Positions 35,131-48,055 of a stretch of DNA of 64,000 bases are shown in pieces. This DNA is from Hygrophila difformis. Taxonomy: Eukaryota; Streptophyta; Magnoliopsida; Lamiales; Acanthaceae. The DNA lies in contig JAOANR010000003.1 of NCBI GenBank assembly GCA_030278955.1, positions 46,959,175 through 47,023,174 on the forward strand, given 5' to 3'. Every line of letters begins with the position of its first letter. Positions within the stretch are counted from its first letter, which is position 1. Position numbers and translations under genes: made by a program. The notes beneath the pieces are model-generated. The model did no database searches. It worked only from the letters and a program-made list of their open reading frames with translations, and was not told the DNA's origin.

Positions 35131-35869
35131 CAAGGTTATCAAAATCTAGATCTTATGTAGGATCGTTTTTCCATTTGCAAGATCGGGATCGTAGGATCGT
35201 ATTCAGATCCTAAGATCCTATGAAATTAGGACAAAAGAAAAAATATATCCATATTGCATATTAGCAAATTACAATAACCAATATTAATAGACAATAATTT
35301 ATTTAGCAAAAAATGATAATAATTGAGCATTTAAGACATGATGCTTGAGTTGGGTTGGATTTGTCATTAGAATTTTTCCCATTTTAGTCAGTCTCAACCA
35401 CTGTCTCATTGGATTCATCATCATCCATCTGGGCGGGTGGTTTAGGACTAAGATCTACATCAATAGGGGGTGCTGGAAGGGGATGTTATGGCAAGGGCGG
35501 CGGTAGAAAGAGGAAGGGGATGCGAGGGCGTCGATATGAAGAGAATGGGGATACGACGGCGACGTCAACAACATGAAGATGAATTGGAAGAGAAAGATGA
35601 AGGGGATGCGAGAAAGATGGAGATGCAAATAAAAATCCCTAGATCTGGATTTTGGAAAAGAATGGGGACTGGAAAACGAAAAAATGAGATGAAAAATAAG
35701 AGGGAGTGGGATCGGATCCTTCAAAGATTTTAAGATCTTGTATAGATCCTATAGATCTTATCCAGATCTCACCTTAATTTAGATTCCATACAAATCTTGA
35801 TCGTTTTGGCTTTGTGGGATCGTAGGATCGTAAGATCTTAAGATTTAAATCTAGGTTTTAATAACCTTG
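35131..35869. mobile_element. hAT-like MITE, GATC-rich (spacer A copy)
   Basis: Inverted termini CAAGGTTATCAAAATCTAGA and the reverse complement of CTAGGTTTTAATAACCTTG, flanked by the 8-bp duplication GTTTAAAG (35123-35130, 35870-35877). The unoccupied site is preserved at about 50977 in spacer B. The interior is dense in GGATCGTAGGATCG-type wording. The purine-rich core gives overlapping frames on both strands (35455-35733), not genes. Same family as 51187-56738. Confidence 0.88.
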
Positions 35870-36629
35870 GTTTAAAGTTGATGGAAATGCCAATGCGGAT
35901 TCTATTTGCTCCTGCAGTACTTGAATTCCTGGAGGCTCCTGGATCTTAAGTCCTTGACCCCATTGCCCACTGGGTAGACTTTGACCCCCGGACGTCATCA
36001 AGAATCATTGCAAAATCTAAAATGTGAATTACAGCAACACTACTAAGCCCATTGATTGAGAATGAGACAACGGAAGCATTTGTCGTTAACTACATTCATA
36101 CTTTGGTCAAAATCTATTTTTCAAGTCTATTTTAATTTCTTTTCACCCACAAGTATTATGATATACTACTAATATAATAAAGTAAACATATATTGGATTC
36201 GAGTTTGGTCAGATTCATCAGGCTACATAATGGTGAATATATGGTGCAACTTACTATAGCTTAATTATTTATTTGCAATAAGGAAAACGCTCACTCACTT
36301 TTAAAGAAAGAATATTTCTTTGATGAAATAAAGAAAGATGCATGAGAAACAAGATTCCATCAAAACAGAATTGAAGCTTTCATTCGGCTTTCGCATCGCC
36401 GTGGGCAGTGCCATATATAGTTTTTATAGAGCACTGCATTTCTAATTGACTTGGAAAACAAGACGCTTACTTGCTCACCCTCTGTTTCTACACGCAGACT
36501 TTTTTTCTCGAGTTTTTAGTTTTTACTTAAAAAAATAAAATAAAATGCACGAGTGTCACTTTTTATAAAAAAAAACAAGCTTAGTTTGTTCTTAAAAATA
36601 ATAGATGCCTGCATTATCTTTGTTTACTC
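35870..36629. other. Spacer A, part shared with spacer B
   Basis: 35880-36540 corresponds to 50985-51178 plus 56747-57220 in spacer B. No gene. 36560-36629 is an extra stretch absent from spacer B. Confidence 0.75.
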
Positions 36630-37272
36630 CAATGGCGGACACAAATATGGACTTGGGTCAAAGTTTGCCATCAATTTTTTATATAACTATGTGTATTTTA
36701 ATTATGGTAGAAAATATATTTATATAATTCCGTCGCTCCGAGCTCAAACTTTGCCATTAATTTTTATATGGTGGCATGAATTTTAGTTATATTAGAATGC
36801 ATTTTCCTATAATTTACGCAATGGAGAAGATGAATGAGGAAAAAGAAAAAGATAACATTCTTTCTTGATGGATATTTTAATAAAGGCTCATATGTTCTTC
36901 AATCTTAATCTTAATAAATAAAATAATAAACTTCGCCCACCATATAAAGTTGTAACTAGACTACGGCGAGCATATTTTACCGTCTTATGATATTAGCATT
37001 GGTCCTACATATTACGACTACTACGTTTCAAAGATTGTTTTATCTTTTTCTGCATTGAAGTTTATTAAGAGAGATTTGCATAACACAATGGGAGATGATT
37101 TTTTTAGTGACTCCTTAGTATGTTACATTGAAAATTAGAAGGTTTTATAACGTTTTAAAAAAATATCGATTTGTAATTTACAATTGTCGTACATAGTGTA
37201 AAATTAAAATATTTGTAATGAATTTTCTATATAAAATTTCTTTACTTATTATATATATATATATATAGTGTG

Positions 37273-39261
37273 GGTTTACAGATGGCCCCGCCCTCAAATC
37301 AAGCGTATAGAAGCTGCCTGTCGGAATTTTATTTGGTCTGGTGATATTTCTAAAATCTATCATTTCACTGTAGGCTGGAAACGAATTTGTTGTCCTACTT
37401 CTGAAGGGGGACTTGGCATCCGTTCTATTCGTTCGGCGAATGAAGCTTATATTATGAAGCTTGCTTGGGATATTCTTCAGGGCCACCCTTCGCTTGGTTT
37501 TCTGAAAGACAGATGGTTTATTAATGGCGTTCCCCGGACTTCTTATTTATCATCTTCCATTCGATCTCCCTGCCTGGGATATGCTAGGCGTCTTATGGAG
37601 GAGGAAGCCTGGATTGTTGGCTTCCGATCCAATGTGAGGTTTTGGCTTGATAATTGGGCGGGTTGCATTATTGCGGACTTCCTGAAGATCCCTGTGGCCC
37701 TTAGGGAATTTTTTGTTCAACCGATTAGCAACTTCATCAATGGCGAATGGCACTTCACGGCTAATTTTGTTAGCAACTTCCCGGACCTTATTCAAGCTAT
37801 TCTGAGGGTCCGTATTTCTACTAGCTCGGCCAACCACAGGGTCTGGACTAAAACATCTCATGGCAAGATTTCATCCCAGATAGCGTACAGACATTTGCGG
37901 CCTTCCTTCCCGGTGACTTCCTGGGGATCGTGGATTTGGGATAAGTTCATTCCCCGGCGTCGCTCTATTGTAGTATGGAAAGTTATCAGGGGGGTTATTC
38001 TCACTTGGGAGGTCCTTCGCACCAATGGGATTTTTGGCCCCTCGATTTGTTATTTGTGCCGCGCCGCTGAAGAAACGGTTGATCACCTGTTCCTCAAGTG
38101 TGAGGTTTCTTCCAAAGTCCTGCTCCATTTTGTTCACGCCTTTGGGTATCACAATCGGCTCCACGTCCAGGATAGCTTTATGGAATTTCTGTTACAATGC
38201 ATGTCTATCTCGGCCAGTAAACAAGTCCACTCGCTCTGGAGGTTGTTTGTCGTTTCTTATACCTGGCTTGTCTGGACTACCCGTAATATGATCCTACATG
38301 CTGAAGACCCCTCTTCGGGATGTGCAAGTACCATTAGGACGTCCAAACTCATGGCGACTGTTATGGCGTTGATGAAAGAAGCGGATCACTTTCACTTGGG
38401 TAGTATGCACAATTCCTTGGATGATCTCCGAATCATTAAGCTTTTTGGCCTTCGCGTCTCAGTGGGGAAAGCGCCGAAGATTACTAGCGTCCGCTGGCGA
38501 CCACCTCTCCCGGGCTGGACTAAATGCAATGTTGATGGCCATGCCTCGGGCTCCCCTGGCACGATTTCCGGTGGTGGTATCTTTCGCAACTCCAGAGGCT
38601 TTGCCAAGGGGTGTTTCTCGGGCGGTTATGGCCTTGGCTATGCTTTTGAAGCGGAGCTCATCACTGCCTGCATGGGCATTGAGCTGGCATACTCCCACGA
38701 CTGGTTCAATCTTTGGATGGAGACTGACTCGACCTATGTAGTGCATGCTCTCACTCATCCCACCTCCGACGTTCCCTGGCGGCTTCATGGACGTTGGCAG
38801 GCGGCTATGGACATCCTTGAGCATATTAACTTTCGCATCTCCCACATATTTCGGGAGGGCAATGCTGCAGCTGACGCTCTTTCCTCTATTGGCGGGGAAT
38901 TCACATGGTACACCACTGCTCCTCCGCTTCTGAATACACATCTGTTTCATGATATGCACTCTGAGTACTATCGTTTTCACTAGGTTTTTATGTGATCGTG
39001 TACAGTAGTTTTTTTCTCCTTTTCTGCTTTGGTACTCTTTTTCCCTTTCATGAGTTTTTCCCATTCGGGTTTTACCATGAAGGGGTTTTAATGAGGCCGG
39101 CGGGGAGATCTTTGGGCACTTGCCCGCCTACCTTTCGGCCTTGGTCACTGGCCATTTTCTTTCCCCACTGTGTATTTTGGTGGCTTGCCTCATGTGGCTT
39201 TGTACTTTTTCCTCCATTCTGCCTGTTTTTCTTCCTTTTATTTATAATATCACTTATTGAT
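37273..39261 (+). mobile_element. 5'-truncated LINE (L1-like)
   Basis: A 1989-bp insertion flanked by the 19-bp duplication TATATATATATATAGTGTG (37254-37272 and 39262-39280). Spacer B at about 57850 shows the site without insertion. The 5' end is truncated inside ORF2; the 3' end is a T-rich untranslated region ending in TTTATAATATCACTTATTGA rather than a long poly(A). Confidence 0.92.
37274..38983 (+). CDS. LINE ORF2 C-terminal part (RT thumb, zf-RVT, RNase H)
   Basis: About 570 codons are open from the truncation point to TAG. The start shows the RT/thumb segment SEGGLGIRSIRSANEAYIMK. A zf-RVT region follows at about residues 215-280 (SSQIAYRHL, then ICYLCRAAEETVDHLFLKCE), and then an RNase H domain at about 415-540 with CNVDGHASGSPG, AFEAELITACMGIEL, METDSTYVV and FREGNAAADALSSIG. 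It lacks the endonuclease and the YADD active site, so it cannot retrotranspose alone. The uninterrupted frame points to a recent insertion. There is no genuine start codon; any apparent one lies in the flanking duplication. Confidence 0.9.
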   Translation, partial: VYRWPRPQIKRIEAACRNFIWSGDISKIYHFTVGWKRICCPTSEGGLGIRSIRSANEAYIMKLAWDILQGHPSLGFLKDRWFINGVPRTSYLSSSIRSPCLGYARRLMEEEAWIVGFRSNVRFWLDNWAGCIIADFLKIPVALREFFVQPISNFINGEWHFTANFVSNFPDLIQAILRVRISTSSANHRVWTKTSHGKISSQIAYRHLRPSFPVTSWGSWIWDKFIPRRRSIVVWKVIRGVILTWEVLRTNGIFGPSICYLCRAAEETVDHLFLKCEVSSKVLLHFVHAFGYHNRLHVQDSFMEFLLQCMSISASKQVHSLWRLFVVSYTWLVWTTRNMILHAEDPSSGCASTIRTSKLMATVMALMKEADHFHLGSMHNSLDDLRIIKLFGLRVSVGKAPKITSVRWRPPLPGWTKCNVDGHASGSPGTISGGGIFRNSRGFAKGCFSGGYGLGYAFEAELITACMGIELAYSHDWFNLWMETDSTYVVHALTHPTSDVPWRLHGRWQAAMDILEHINFRISHIFREGNAAADALSSIGGEFTWYTTAPPLLNTHLFHDMHSEYYRFH

Positions 39262-39333
39262 TATATATATATATAGTGTGAGAAAAAAAATTCATAGCTC
39301 GGCCCCGGTCCTCGGACTCTGCGTCCGCCACTG

Positions 39334-39383
39334 AATGTATGTAATCTAATTAGAAATCAATAATAGCAATATGATTTGGGTTA
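39334..39383. other. Spacer A remnant before the CACTA insertion
   Basis: Matches 57911-57957 of spacer B up to GATTTGGGT, where spacer A is interrupted by the CACTA element. Confidence 0.8.
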
Positions 39384-39389
39384 CACCAT

Positions 39390-39655
39390 GATACGGGTCG
39401 GCCGAAGGGGTTGCTGACCGCACTCCCGACCGCATTCGTTTGTCAGGAGTGACTTCGTCGACAACTTGGCGTCGACCGCAAATTTCATCGTCGGTATAGC
39501 TACCGACCCACCTACCGACCGCGATTGCGATCGGTAGGATCGCCGACCGCCGTGCAGACCGAAGTTGCGGTCGGCAAGTTCGGGTAAAAAAAAATTAAAA
39601 CGGAGGCTCCCGACCGTCCAGCCGACCGCATATGCGGTCGGCAACCCCCCATATG
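39390..39655. repeat. CACTA subterminal repeat array
   Basis: Repeated CCGACCGCA / TGCGGTCGG words in both orientations (for example near 39417, 39428, 39470, 39516, 39546, 39570, 39619 and 39632), the probable binding sites for the second CACTA protein. GC-rich against an AT-rich background. Confidence 0.8.
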
Positions 39656-40021
39656 GCCAACACGCCATCCTGTTTTTCAGGAAACCAACCTGTAGTCAAC
39701 AACACCAAATCCAAAACACTAACACTAGAAAATATCCTGAAAACAATACCATAACACTAGAAAACATCCTCAAAACAACATAAAAAACAAGTAATCCAAA
39801 CATAACCTCAAAACAACATAATTTAATAAAAAGCTACATGTTTTCATACTCCGAAAAGTATATGGAATATGAATCCACAATCCACATCACTCAGTGTGTA
39901 TCCACAATAGACATCACTCAAAAAAAGCAAGTGAATCCACAATACAAATCGCTCAACATCCATCTACAAATCAACATCACTCAACATCCAATATCCAACA
40001 ATTCCAAATATGCAAACGTCC

Positions 40022-42000
40022 TCAATGTGCAGCAATATCACCTGCCATGCCAAAGCCACCCCCGAGATCATCATCATCACCATCGTCAGGGGAAGGAGGT
40101 CTACGTCCTTTCAATCTCTCCACGTCCTCCTGAATCGTTTGCTGCCTCTGGGACCATTCCTCCATAGTTGTCTTTAAAGCATCAAATTCGTCCCTTCTGA
40201 CATTGTAAATGCTTGATTCGTCAGTGGTATCATCCCCGTACGTGGTCGGAATAGCCTTAGCAAGTGAACCTACATGTATTCGGAAAGAAATATTGAAATG
40301 TCAAACATGATGAGCTTGCAAGATTTACGTAATGGAGTTTGAGCAACATCTAGGAAAAAGACATGCACCATTACCTAAACCATAAATCGACTTGCGCCTA
40401 TCACGCCCACCTGCTATCTCAACGAAGAGCTGATTTGGATCAAATTCCACCTGAGTTTCCGGATCTTGGGTTAACGTCCCCACAATAGCAGTGTAATCCT
40501 CCTGGTTTTGAAGTTAACAAACAATTTAGATAATATATACCAAACTTGTAAAAAGTTTCTAATGCCAGTGAAAACGAATTCATAATCAATACAATCATAA
40601 CCAATACAATCAATGTGTGTAAGTACTGTGAATTTCTAATATTGTACCTAGACCTCCTGATCCCGAGGTGTAATCCACTGCTCCTTTTCATGCTTCCTCG
40701 TATGGTGTGCTCGTGTAGTTTCGGATAGTACACGGTCCTGTCACGTTCAGTTTCCTATACAATAAATAATTTTCTGTTGATGTTAATACTTAATAAATTG
40801 TATAATTGAGTGCCTTATGCTAGAAAAAAATAGAACGTTTATACCAATGCCTCTTGTGTAGTAAGATGTGTTCTGGAACAAGCTGTGTGAGTGGGGAGGG
40901 CCGGCGCATTTTCATCACCCCGTTTACGGTTCAATTTACCTCTGGCTTGTTTCTTTTTGAAATCCTCGGAATCCCAAATTTCCTGCCATCTTGCAGCAAC
41001 TGCAGCATCCGACGACATTGGCCTTTTATGCTTCCTAATATCCAGAGTGTAATCTTTGTATCTAGAAGTTCATGAATGACCAACATATTAATATATTTTT
41101 CTAAAACGATATAAAATTAGTCACAAACCAACAAGCGAACTCCGAATACAAAGACATACCTTGCAATGTTCTTTCTCTCCCACTCCTTCTTCACCGTTGA
41201 ATCAAGCCGGGGTTCCCAATGAGCAAACTTCTGCAATGCATCCACATTTTATGGTCAGTTGTCGTACATTGAACAAGCTAATTTAATTGGAAGGTGCGAA
41301 TGAACCTGAAATTCACCCCAATAGAAATCCTTCGTTGCTTGTGATGCCTTCCCCCAACTGATCCCTTCCTTGTCAGTCCTCAAATTGTAGCATTTCGTAA
41401 TTTTCTTAACAACTTTGTTCGGGAAGTCAATTTTGCATCAAGTTGTAGTATTAGTATAGAAGAAAAATATTTAAGAAATGGTTAAACATTTAAATAATTA
41501 ACTTACACTCCCTTCTTGTTCAGTCCGATCTCTATCCTGTTAGGTGTCGCCTGTTGTGCTGGCGCATTGATGGCATTATTTCCAGTCCCGAACAAAGATG
41601 ATTTATGACATTACATTATATAACGTTGATCTAAATTCATAATATGCATACCTGGGAAATGTGGTGGCGATGTCTCTGGTACAGCCTCGTCCTGGTCGGG
41701 GGCATCATCTGGTGGCTCTTCCGAGCCTGAAGCAGCAACAGCCATTCAAAAGTTTAAAATGTTTCAAGATTAATAGGTTATTATGTTATACAAAACTGAG
41801 TAAAACATACATGCTCCCTGTCGACGGGCCCGCTCCCGCCTTTCTCTCACGAGTGCTATCGTTTCAGCACGAGTCAGCCGTCGTCGTGGCATGCCTGTCT
41901 GGGAAGAGCTACCATGTGGAGTGCTAGAAGACGAGCCACCCCCCTGAGCATCCATCTGCAAAGATGAAGGAAAATTATGATACAACACACAGATAAACTG
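40022..42000 (-). pseudogene. CACTA second protein (Transposase_24 / TnpA-like)
   Basis: Multi-exon gene. The N-terminal exon near 41955-41810 encodes MDAQGGGSSSSTPHGSSSQT and an Arg-rich stretch. Exons at about 41400-41310 (NLRTDKEGISWGKASQATKD) and 41060-40850 (RKHKRPMSSDAAVAARWQEI) follow. 40500-40377 encodes PETQVEFDPNQLFVEIAGGR up to YGLG at a GT donor, and the last exon 40270-40022 encodes SLAKAIPTTYGDD, a probable coiled coil (TMEEWSQRQQTIQEDVERLK) and an acidic Gly-rich tail. This arrangement matches plant Transposase_24 proteins, which bind subterminal repeats. Whether every exon is intact could not be shown; the partner transposase is dead. Confidence 0.7.
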
Positions 42001-45000
42001 TCTTAACAATAATATTCACAGTGCTAGAAGTAAATTGTTATGAGAAATACATATGATAAATTGGTTCACATTTTAAACTTGGAAATCTTCATCTGAAGTC
42101 TCCTGCGAAGGATCATCCGGATCATCATCCTCGAACTCATCACCAACACTCATATCCAATGATGATGAAGACTCGTTGTCCTCATCTTGCTGTAAGTCTA
42201 CATATTGCACCACATCGTCTGTTAATCGTTCTCGACTTGATGTAATTATGGAAGTCTCAAGTCTAAGTTGATCTGCCACATCAACCTGGAATGCTTCGAC
42301 CTGTTCCCCCATTTTCACAGTAATCACACCCCTAGGTTTCACTTTGCATACAGCCACCCAATCACTCCCTCTAGATGTGGATCTCGTTGTCGGGAATGGG
42401 ACATAACACACTTGCTCTGCTTGATTCGCAAAGATGAAGGGTTCGTAAATGGGTAATGACTTTGTTTTGTTCACTTCAACTATTTTGTAGTTCTTGTGGG
42501 TTCGGGACCCAATCCCCTCACGAGGATCAAACCATTTACATTTGAAGAAAGTAACATGTTTGATTGGTAATGCAGGATATTCTACGACAATAACATCCTC
42601 TAGTGTTCCGTAGTAATCTCCTGACAGACTAGTAATGCAAACTCCACTATTGTATGTGGATCTATGATCACCGTGACTCTCTGTGTGAAATTTCATTCCA
42701 TTCACAAAGTACATGGAATATGAGGTTGCAATTGGAAGAGACCCTTGTGCGACATGAAAGAGACATGGGATTTCGGGTGGATTATCAGTCAAATACGACT
42801 CCAACCATTTCGGAAATACATTCTCTATCATTTTATCACATTCTTTTTCGGTTATTCGAGGATTGTCTTTGTGCAGTTGTTCTTGGAACACCCTGTCAAA
42901 TGTAAAGCGGTCACGAACATATAAAATGATATGATTTTTTTGCATTCGAACATTATTAAGATAATGAATTATGATACTAACTCAATATACTCCTCAAACT
43001 CTGTGCAATTTAATAGTAGGTACTTGTGGATGGCTTCCAATTCTTCTTGGGACAACCGCCATTTTTTAGTTCTACCTTGACCACGGCCTGCATATCTGAA
43101 AACACTAATAAGGCCATCGTCCATTTCTGGTAGACCCCCGTCGTCGTTTCTCGGCACATTCCTCTCGCGTGTGAATACATGCTTCTCAAAATAGTGAAAG
43201 CAAAATATCAATGCGTCACGGACCATGTATGCATTGCATATGGAACCCTCAACGTGTGCCTTGTTTCGCACCGTACGTTTCAAGCGGTTCAGATACCTCA
43301 AATGCAACACAAATAATATTTCACATAGTCACCAACAAAATTTTGAGTATGTCTAACACAAAAGCATTGTTAAACTTACCTCTCGAATGGGTACATCCAC
43401 CTAAATTGTACAGGACCAGCCACACTAGCTTCTCGAGATAGGTGGACAAGTAGATGTTCCATACAGTCGAAGAAAGCAGGTGGAAATATTGTTTCAAGTT
43501 TACATAGCAGAATTGGAACATGTTTTTCCATTCTCTCCATATCCTGCAAAGTAATTTTCTTCGCGGTTAATGCACGGAATACATTGCTCAATTCCGTTAC
43601 GGTCTCCCAAACATGCTTGGGAAGAAGTTCGGTCCATCCAATGGGCAGAAGACGTTGCATAAAAACATGACAATCGTGATTTTTCATCCCAAACATCCTG
43701 TGTTTGTTCATATCAATGCATCTCCCAAGGTTCGACACACAACCGTCCGGAAACTTTAAACTTGCAACCCAATTCAAGAACACATCCCTCTTGTCCTTAT
43801 CCATTGTACACGGCCTTCGGGTATTTGCCCGTTCGAGGATCCTTATGCAATTCTGGTCTGTTACATAAGATGCGGATGTCCTCGCGAGCTTTAGCATTGT
43901 CCTTTGTCTTCCCTTGTACATCCATTACAGTATTGAACAAATTTTCAAATACATTCTTCTCAATGTGCATGACGTCTAGATTGTGGCGAACCAAATGTGA
44001 CTTCCAATACGGTAAGTCCCAAAAGATGCTCTTTTTTTCCATCCACAACTTTACTAATTGTTGTATTTGCCTCCTCACCACACACATCAATTACACGATA
44101 GAGACCAAGGAATTCTAGTTCAGCTAAGACCTCTTCCCCACTTTTATATGAAGGTGGATTACCATGCTCTTCGCAGTCCTTTGAGAATTTTGACTTATCA
44201 AGCCTAAACGGGTGATCAGACTCAAGGAACCTACGATGACAGTCAAACCATGATTGTTTCCCATCCTCTTTTAACTTCATAGATTCTACACCTTCCATAC
44301 AGACCGGACATGCAGTCTTCCCATATGTACTCCAACCAGACATCATTGCATAAGCTGGGAAATCTCCTATGGTCCACATCAATGCCGCCTTCATCTGAAA
44401 GTTATGTCTCGTAAATGTGTCCCAGGTCGTGATACCCACATCCCATAGCTCCAGAAGCTCATCAATCAGGGGTTGTAAATACACATCTATCTTCTGTTTT
44501 GGGCTGGATTTCCCTGGGATTATGCAAGTCAAGAACATGTACTCATCCTTCATACACATTCCAGGAGGTAGGTTATAAGGTGTCAAAATTACTGGCTAAC
44601 ATGAGTATTGAGAGCCCGACTGGCCGAATGGTTGGAAACCATCAGTACATAACCCAAAACGAACATTTCGTCCCTCTGCTCCAAAGTCTGGGTGAATTGT
44701 GTCAAAGTGCTTCCATGCCTTGGAGTCGCACGGATGACACATCTCGCCGGACACCCCGTGGTCATGTCCTACATGCCATGTCATGTGTTACGCAGTCACT
44801 TCTAATGCGTACAACCGTTTCAATCGATTTTTCAGTGGAAAATAGAACATATACTTATGTGCCACACGTGAATTGTTATTGGATTCCCTAAATCGAGGCC
44901 TGGCACAAATCTTACAGCTCTCCAGTGTCGCATCGTCACGCCAATACAACATACATCCCCTGTCACAACAATAAATTTTCTCTACCGGTAATCCCAACCC

Positions 45001-45463
45001 CTCTAGGAGTTTCTTTGCCACGTAGAAATTTTTAACCATAGAGTTTTGTTCTGGGAGTGTATCAATTATAAGTTGGCATAACGTATCAAAACATCTCTCC
45101 GATAGGTTATGTGTACGGATTTAATATTTAATAACCTGGCAACTGTTGACAATAATGTCATTTTCTCACAGCCAGGCCACAAATCCTTGTCAGCTGCTTC
45201 CAACATACGGTAAAACAGTTTCTCGTGCGGATTAGGCTCCTCAGCCACTCTAGGCTCATCATCATCCATAACACTCGATGTGGTATCAGGAATACCAAAC
45301 CCCATTCCATCACACACCATTTCTTGGTAACGGTCTGACGGTTCAGTTCTACCCGTATGTATCCTACTTCCAGATGAACCCCCTACATCTGTATCATCGT
45401 GGTATGGGCGGAAGGTGTGTGGTTCTCCGTGGCATGTCCACCTTTCATAATTTGGGACAAATC

Positions 45464-48055
45464 TGTAACACCCCGGTTTTTTGTAACCCAGGTCGGGGTG
45501 TCACCGCCACACCTCTCTAGCAAGTCACGGTTTCTCCGAGCTCACTAAAGAGATGCAAGGCTAGGTATTGCAGTATTTAAAACATTTAAAAACCATTCAA
45601 GTAGCCCATTCAATATAAGTTCAAATAAATAGTATAATGCAGCGGAATAATAGTATCTAAGTATCAGTATTGCAGCGGAAAATGTAAATAGGGCCAACAT
45701 GACCAAAACACGGGTTAAACAGGCCCGTTTATACTATAGTCTAATGCAAGAATTTAAAATAGAAAGTTTCCCAAAATATTCCCCCATGCATATAGTGCTC
45801 ATGCTCATTCCACATACTCTGTAAGAAAAAGGAAATAAATGGTTTGGTCAGCACAACTTGCTGAGTAAGTTAATACAGACATGATCATGGGGTTTCAAAG
45901 TCATTACTTGATATTCAAATAAAAGCATGATAATAAATTCTAAACAATTCAATTTAATTATCTAACCAATTCGCATAATTAATTCATGGCACTAATCAAT
46001 CATACAGTTAGCATAATTTAAATAAAAGCCATAATTAATTTAAATAAAACATTTAATAATTTAAATGACAACAATAATATTTTTAATTATCCCCATTACA
46101 CCCAAGATTTAGTATTTCAAGTATTTCACGATTGCATCGCAATCTCGTCAAGTTTAGCCGGTAGCCCGGCGGCTGCAACCGTATCTGCCATACCCAGTAT
46201 CACTCCGGAGCCTCGGGAAACCCATAAGGATATTCATGAGAGTGTAGGCCATATATCTCATGCCGTTTTGGCAACATATCTCAAAATTTCGCGCGGGGTC
46301 ACCATCGTCCATAAAGGCACGAAGTGAATCGTTAGGAGTGCACCCTGCAGAGCACTCACCCCCTAATTTTAAAAGATCAAGTTTGTAAGGGGATTTCCTA
46401 AATTTCAGATTTCATGTATTTATTTCGAAAGATTCTTCTACTCGTTTAAACTTTAAAGGCTAATTTCACCATTTCAACAAGATTTGAAGATTTGACTCGG
46501 TCAACCACAGTTTACTTCAAAATTCATTAAAAATCGAGTTTAAATCCAAAACTTCTGAAATTTGACCAGTGACTTGAAAACACATAGATGGATAGGGTTG
46601 AGGGGATATGTGCTGATATCCGAACAAGTTTCATGTATTAAGTTTTTCGATCCAAGATACGGAAGTAAGTGAAAAACGCCAATCTTTAATAGGATGATAA
46701 TCTGTCCAAAAATTTCAACACCAGTTTCAAGATTTCAAGATCTACCATAGCAAACTAACTCCAAATTTGATGAAATTTTACAGAGAGATACCTAAGACAT
46801 ATATTTACAACTTTTATTTTCGGCTAAAGTTCTGAATCAGTCTAGATCTAATGTAAAAAACGTCTACAATTTCTGACCTAAGTTCAGTCCAGATTTAAAG
46901 ATTCAAATTCAAAGCAGTTCGGTTTGAGATCGAATTCAGATATCAAATCATAACGAAAAATTATGAAATTTTTACAATAGCTTGATTAATGTCTTAGGAA
47001 CGTTTTTTGTGTTTTAATTTTTCTCGTTTGAATAGGTTTAAGGGTTCGGAAAAATCAAGCAAAAATGCTGCGCTGTTAAAGATTTCGTTTTGACAGATTT
47101 TACGTTCTTGGTTTAAATCTTTAGGTTAGTGTATTTTAAATCCTCCCAAACCATAGTAAGATTAACTTAAAGATTGTTGGGCATCCGGGATCGTCGATTC
47201 GGAGGCATGGCTTCCAGTCCACCGTTTATCTTCTCCGTCCTTCGGGTTCTTCGTTCTAGATCCGATTCGGGGTGTAGAGAAGAAAAAGAATGAAGTTAGG
47301 ATTCATTTTCGAATCGTATATGGAACAAGGATCGGATCGGAACTTACCACGACGTTAGAGATCTTCCGGATTCGGCCAAAACAGTCCTCGCCTTGGTTTC
47401 GTGCCTCCGACGACTCCGGGATTAGGATTTTCGAACGTATAGAGAGTTGTAGGGTTTTTGAAAAGTGTTCGGGGCTGCCAAGAGGTGTTATTTATAGATA
47501 AACACGACCTAGGGATGTCCAAGGTCGGCCTTGGTGAGTCTTGAGCCGAAAGGAATACAACCGAAGTCGAAAAATCCGGATTCGGGCGAGTAAATCTCGC
47601 AACCGGCGAATCTGTCAAGTGGCGCGGTCTCGGTGCGCCGAATAGCCAACCACCGCGCGGCCCACGCCTGGACTTCGGTCCGGGCGTGTCGTGCGATCCG
47701 TCGGGCGTTTCCTCCTCTCTTTCGGACTTCTATCCCTCTATGTTCTCGGATTCGGATTCCCGGGATATTTTCGGTCTCCTAGTTCCTATCTAAATTCTTA
47801 CTCGGGTCTAGATTTAATATTGGCCTCGAATTCTCGAGTCCATTAGTGTCGGGTATACTTGTACAATTTATTTGATTAATTTATCTTTGGTTTCCCGGGT
47901 ATTGGAAATTAAATTCCTTCTTAAATTAAATTCCATTTCTCATTTCCTTGTCTATGTACTATATTTATTCATTTATTATATTTATTTATTATTATTGTTT
48001 TATTTATTGTTTATTTATTTATTTATTTTATGTTGCAAAATTCTCGGGTATTACA
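45464..48055 (-). mobile_element. Solo LTR of a Tekay-like chromovirus
   Basis: Starts TGTAACACCCCGG and ends TTCTCGGGTATTACA, with the 5-bp duplication AAATC at 45459-45463 and 48056-48060. 2592 bp with no internal domain, so an LTR-LTR recombination product. Same family as 1-1351 and structurally related to, but distinct in sequence from, the LTRs at 17705 and 26437. The minus-strand TATA box is at 47489-47498. It interrupts the N-terminal part of the CACTA transposase. Confidence 0.96.
47489..47498 (-). promoter_or_regulatory. TATA box of the solo LTR
   Basis: The minus strand reads CTATAAATAA, giving U3 of about 560 bp. Transcription would run into the C-terminal part of the CACTA transposase region. 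Confidence 0.55.

Larger units (their letters stand above)
36630..39333. mobile_element. hAT-like element (spacer A copy), split by a LINE
   Basis: Begins CAATGGCGGACACAAAT and ends GCGTCCGCCACTG, inverted termini. It matches 57232-57910 in spacer B apart from the LINE at 37273-39261. The right flank AATGTATG matches the duplication seen in spacer B; the left flank is altered. Present in both spacers, it predates the tandem duplication. Confidence 0.75.

Noticed and set aside
35455..35733. Overlapping 87-89-codon frames on both strands
   Set aside because: Purine-rich core of the hAT-like MITE; frames on opposite strands of the same low-complexity sequence.
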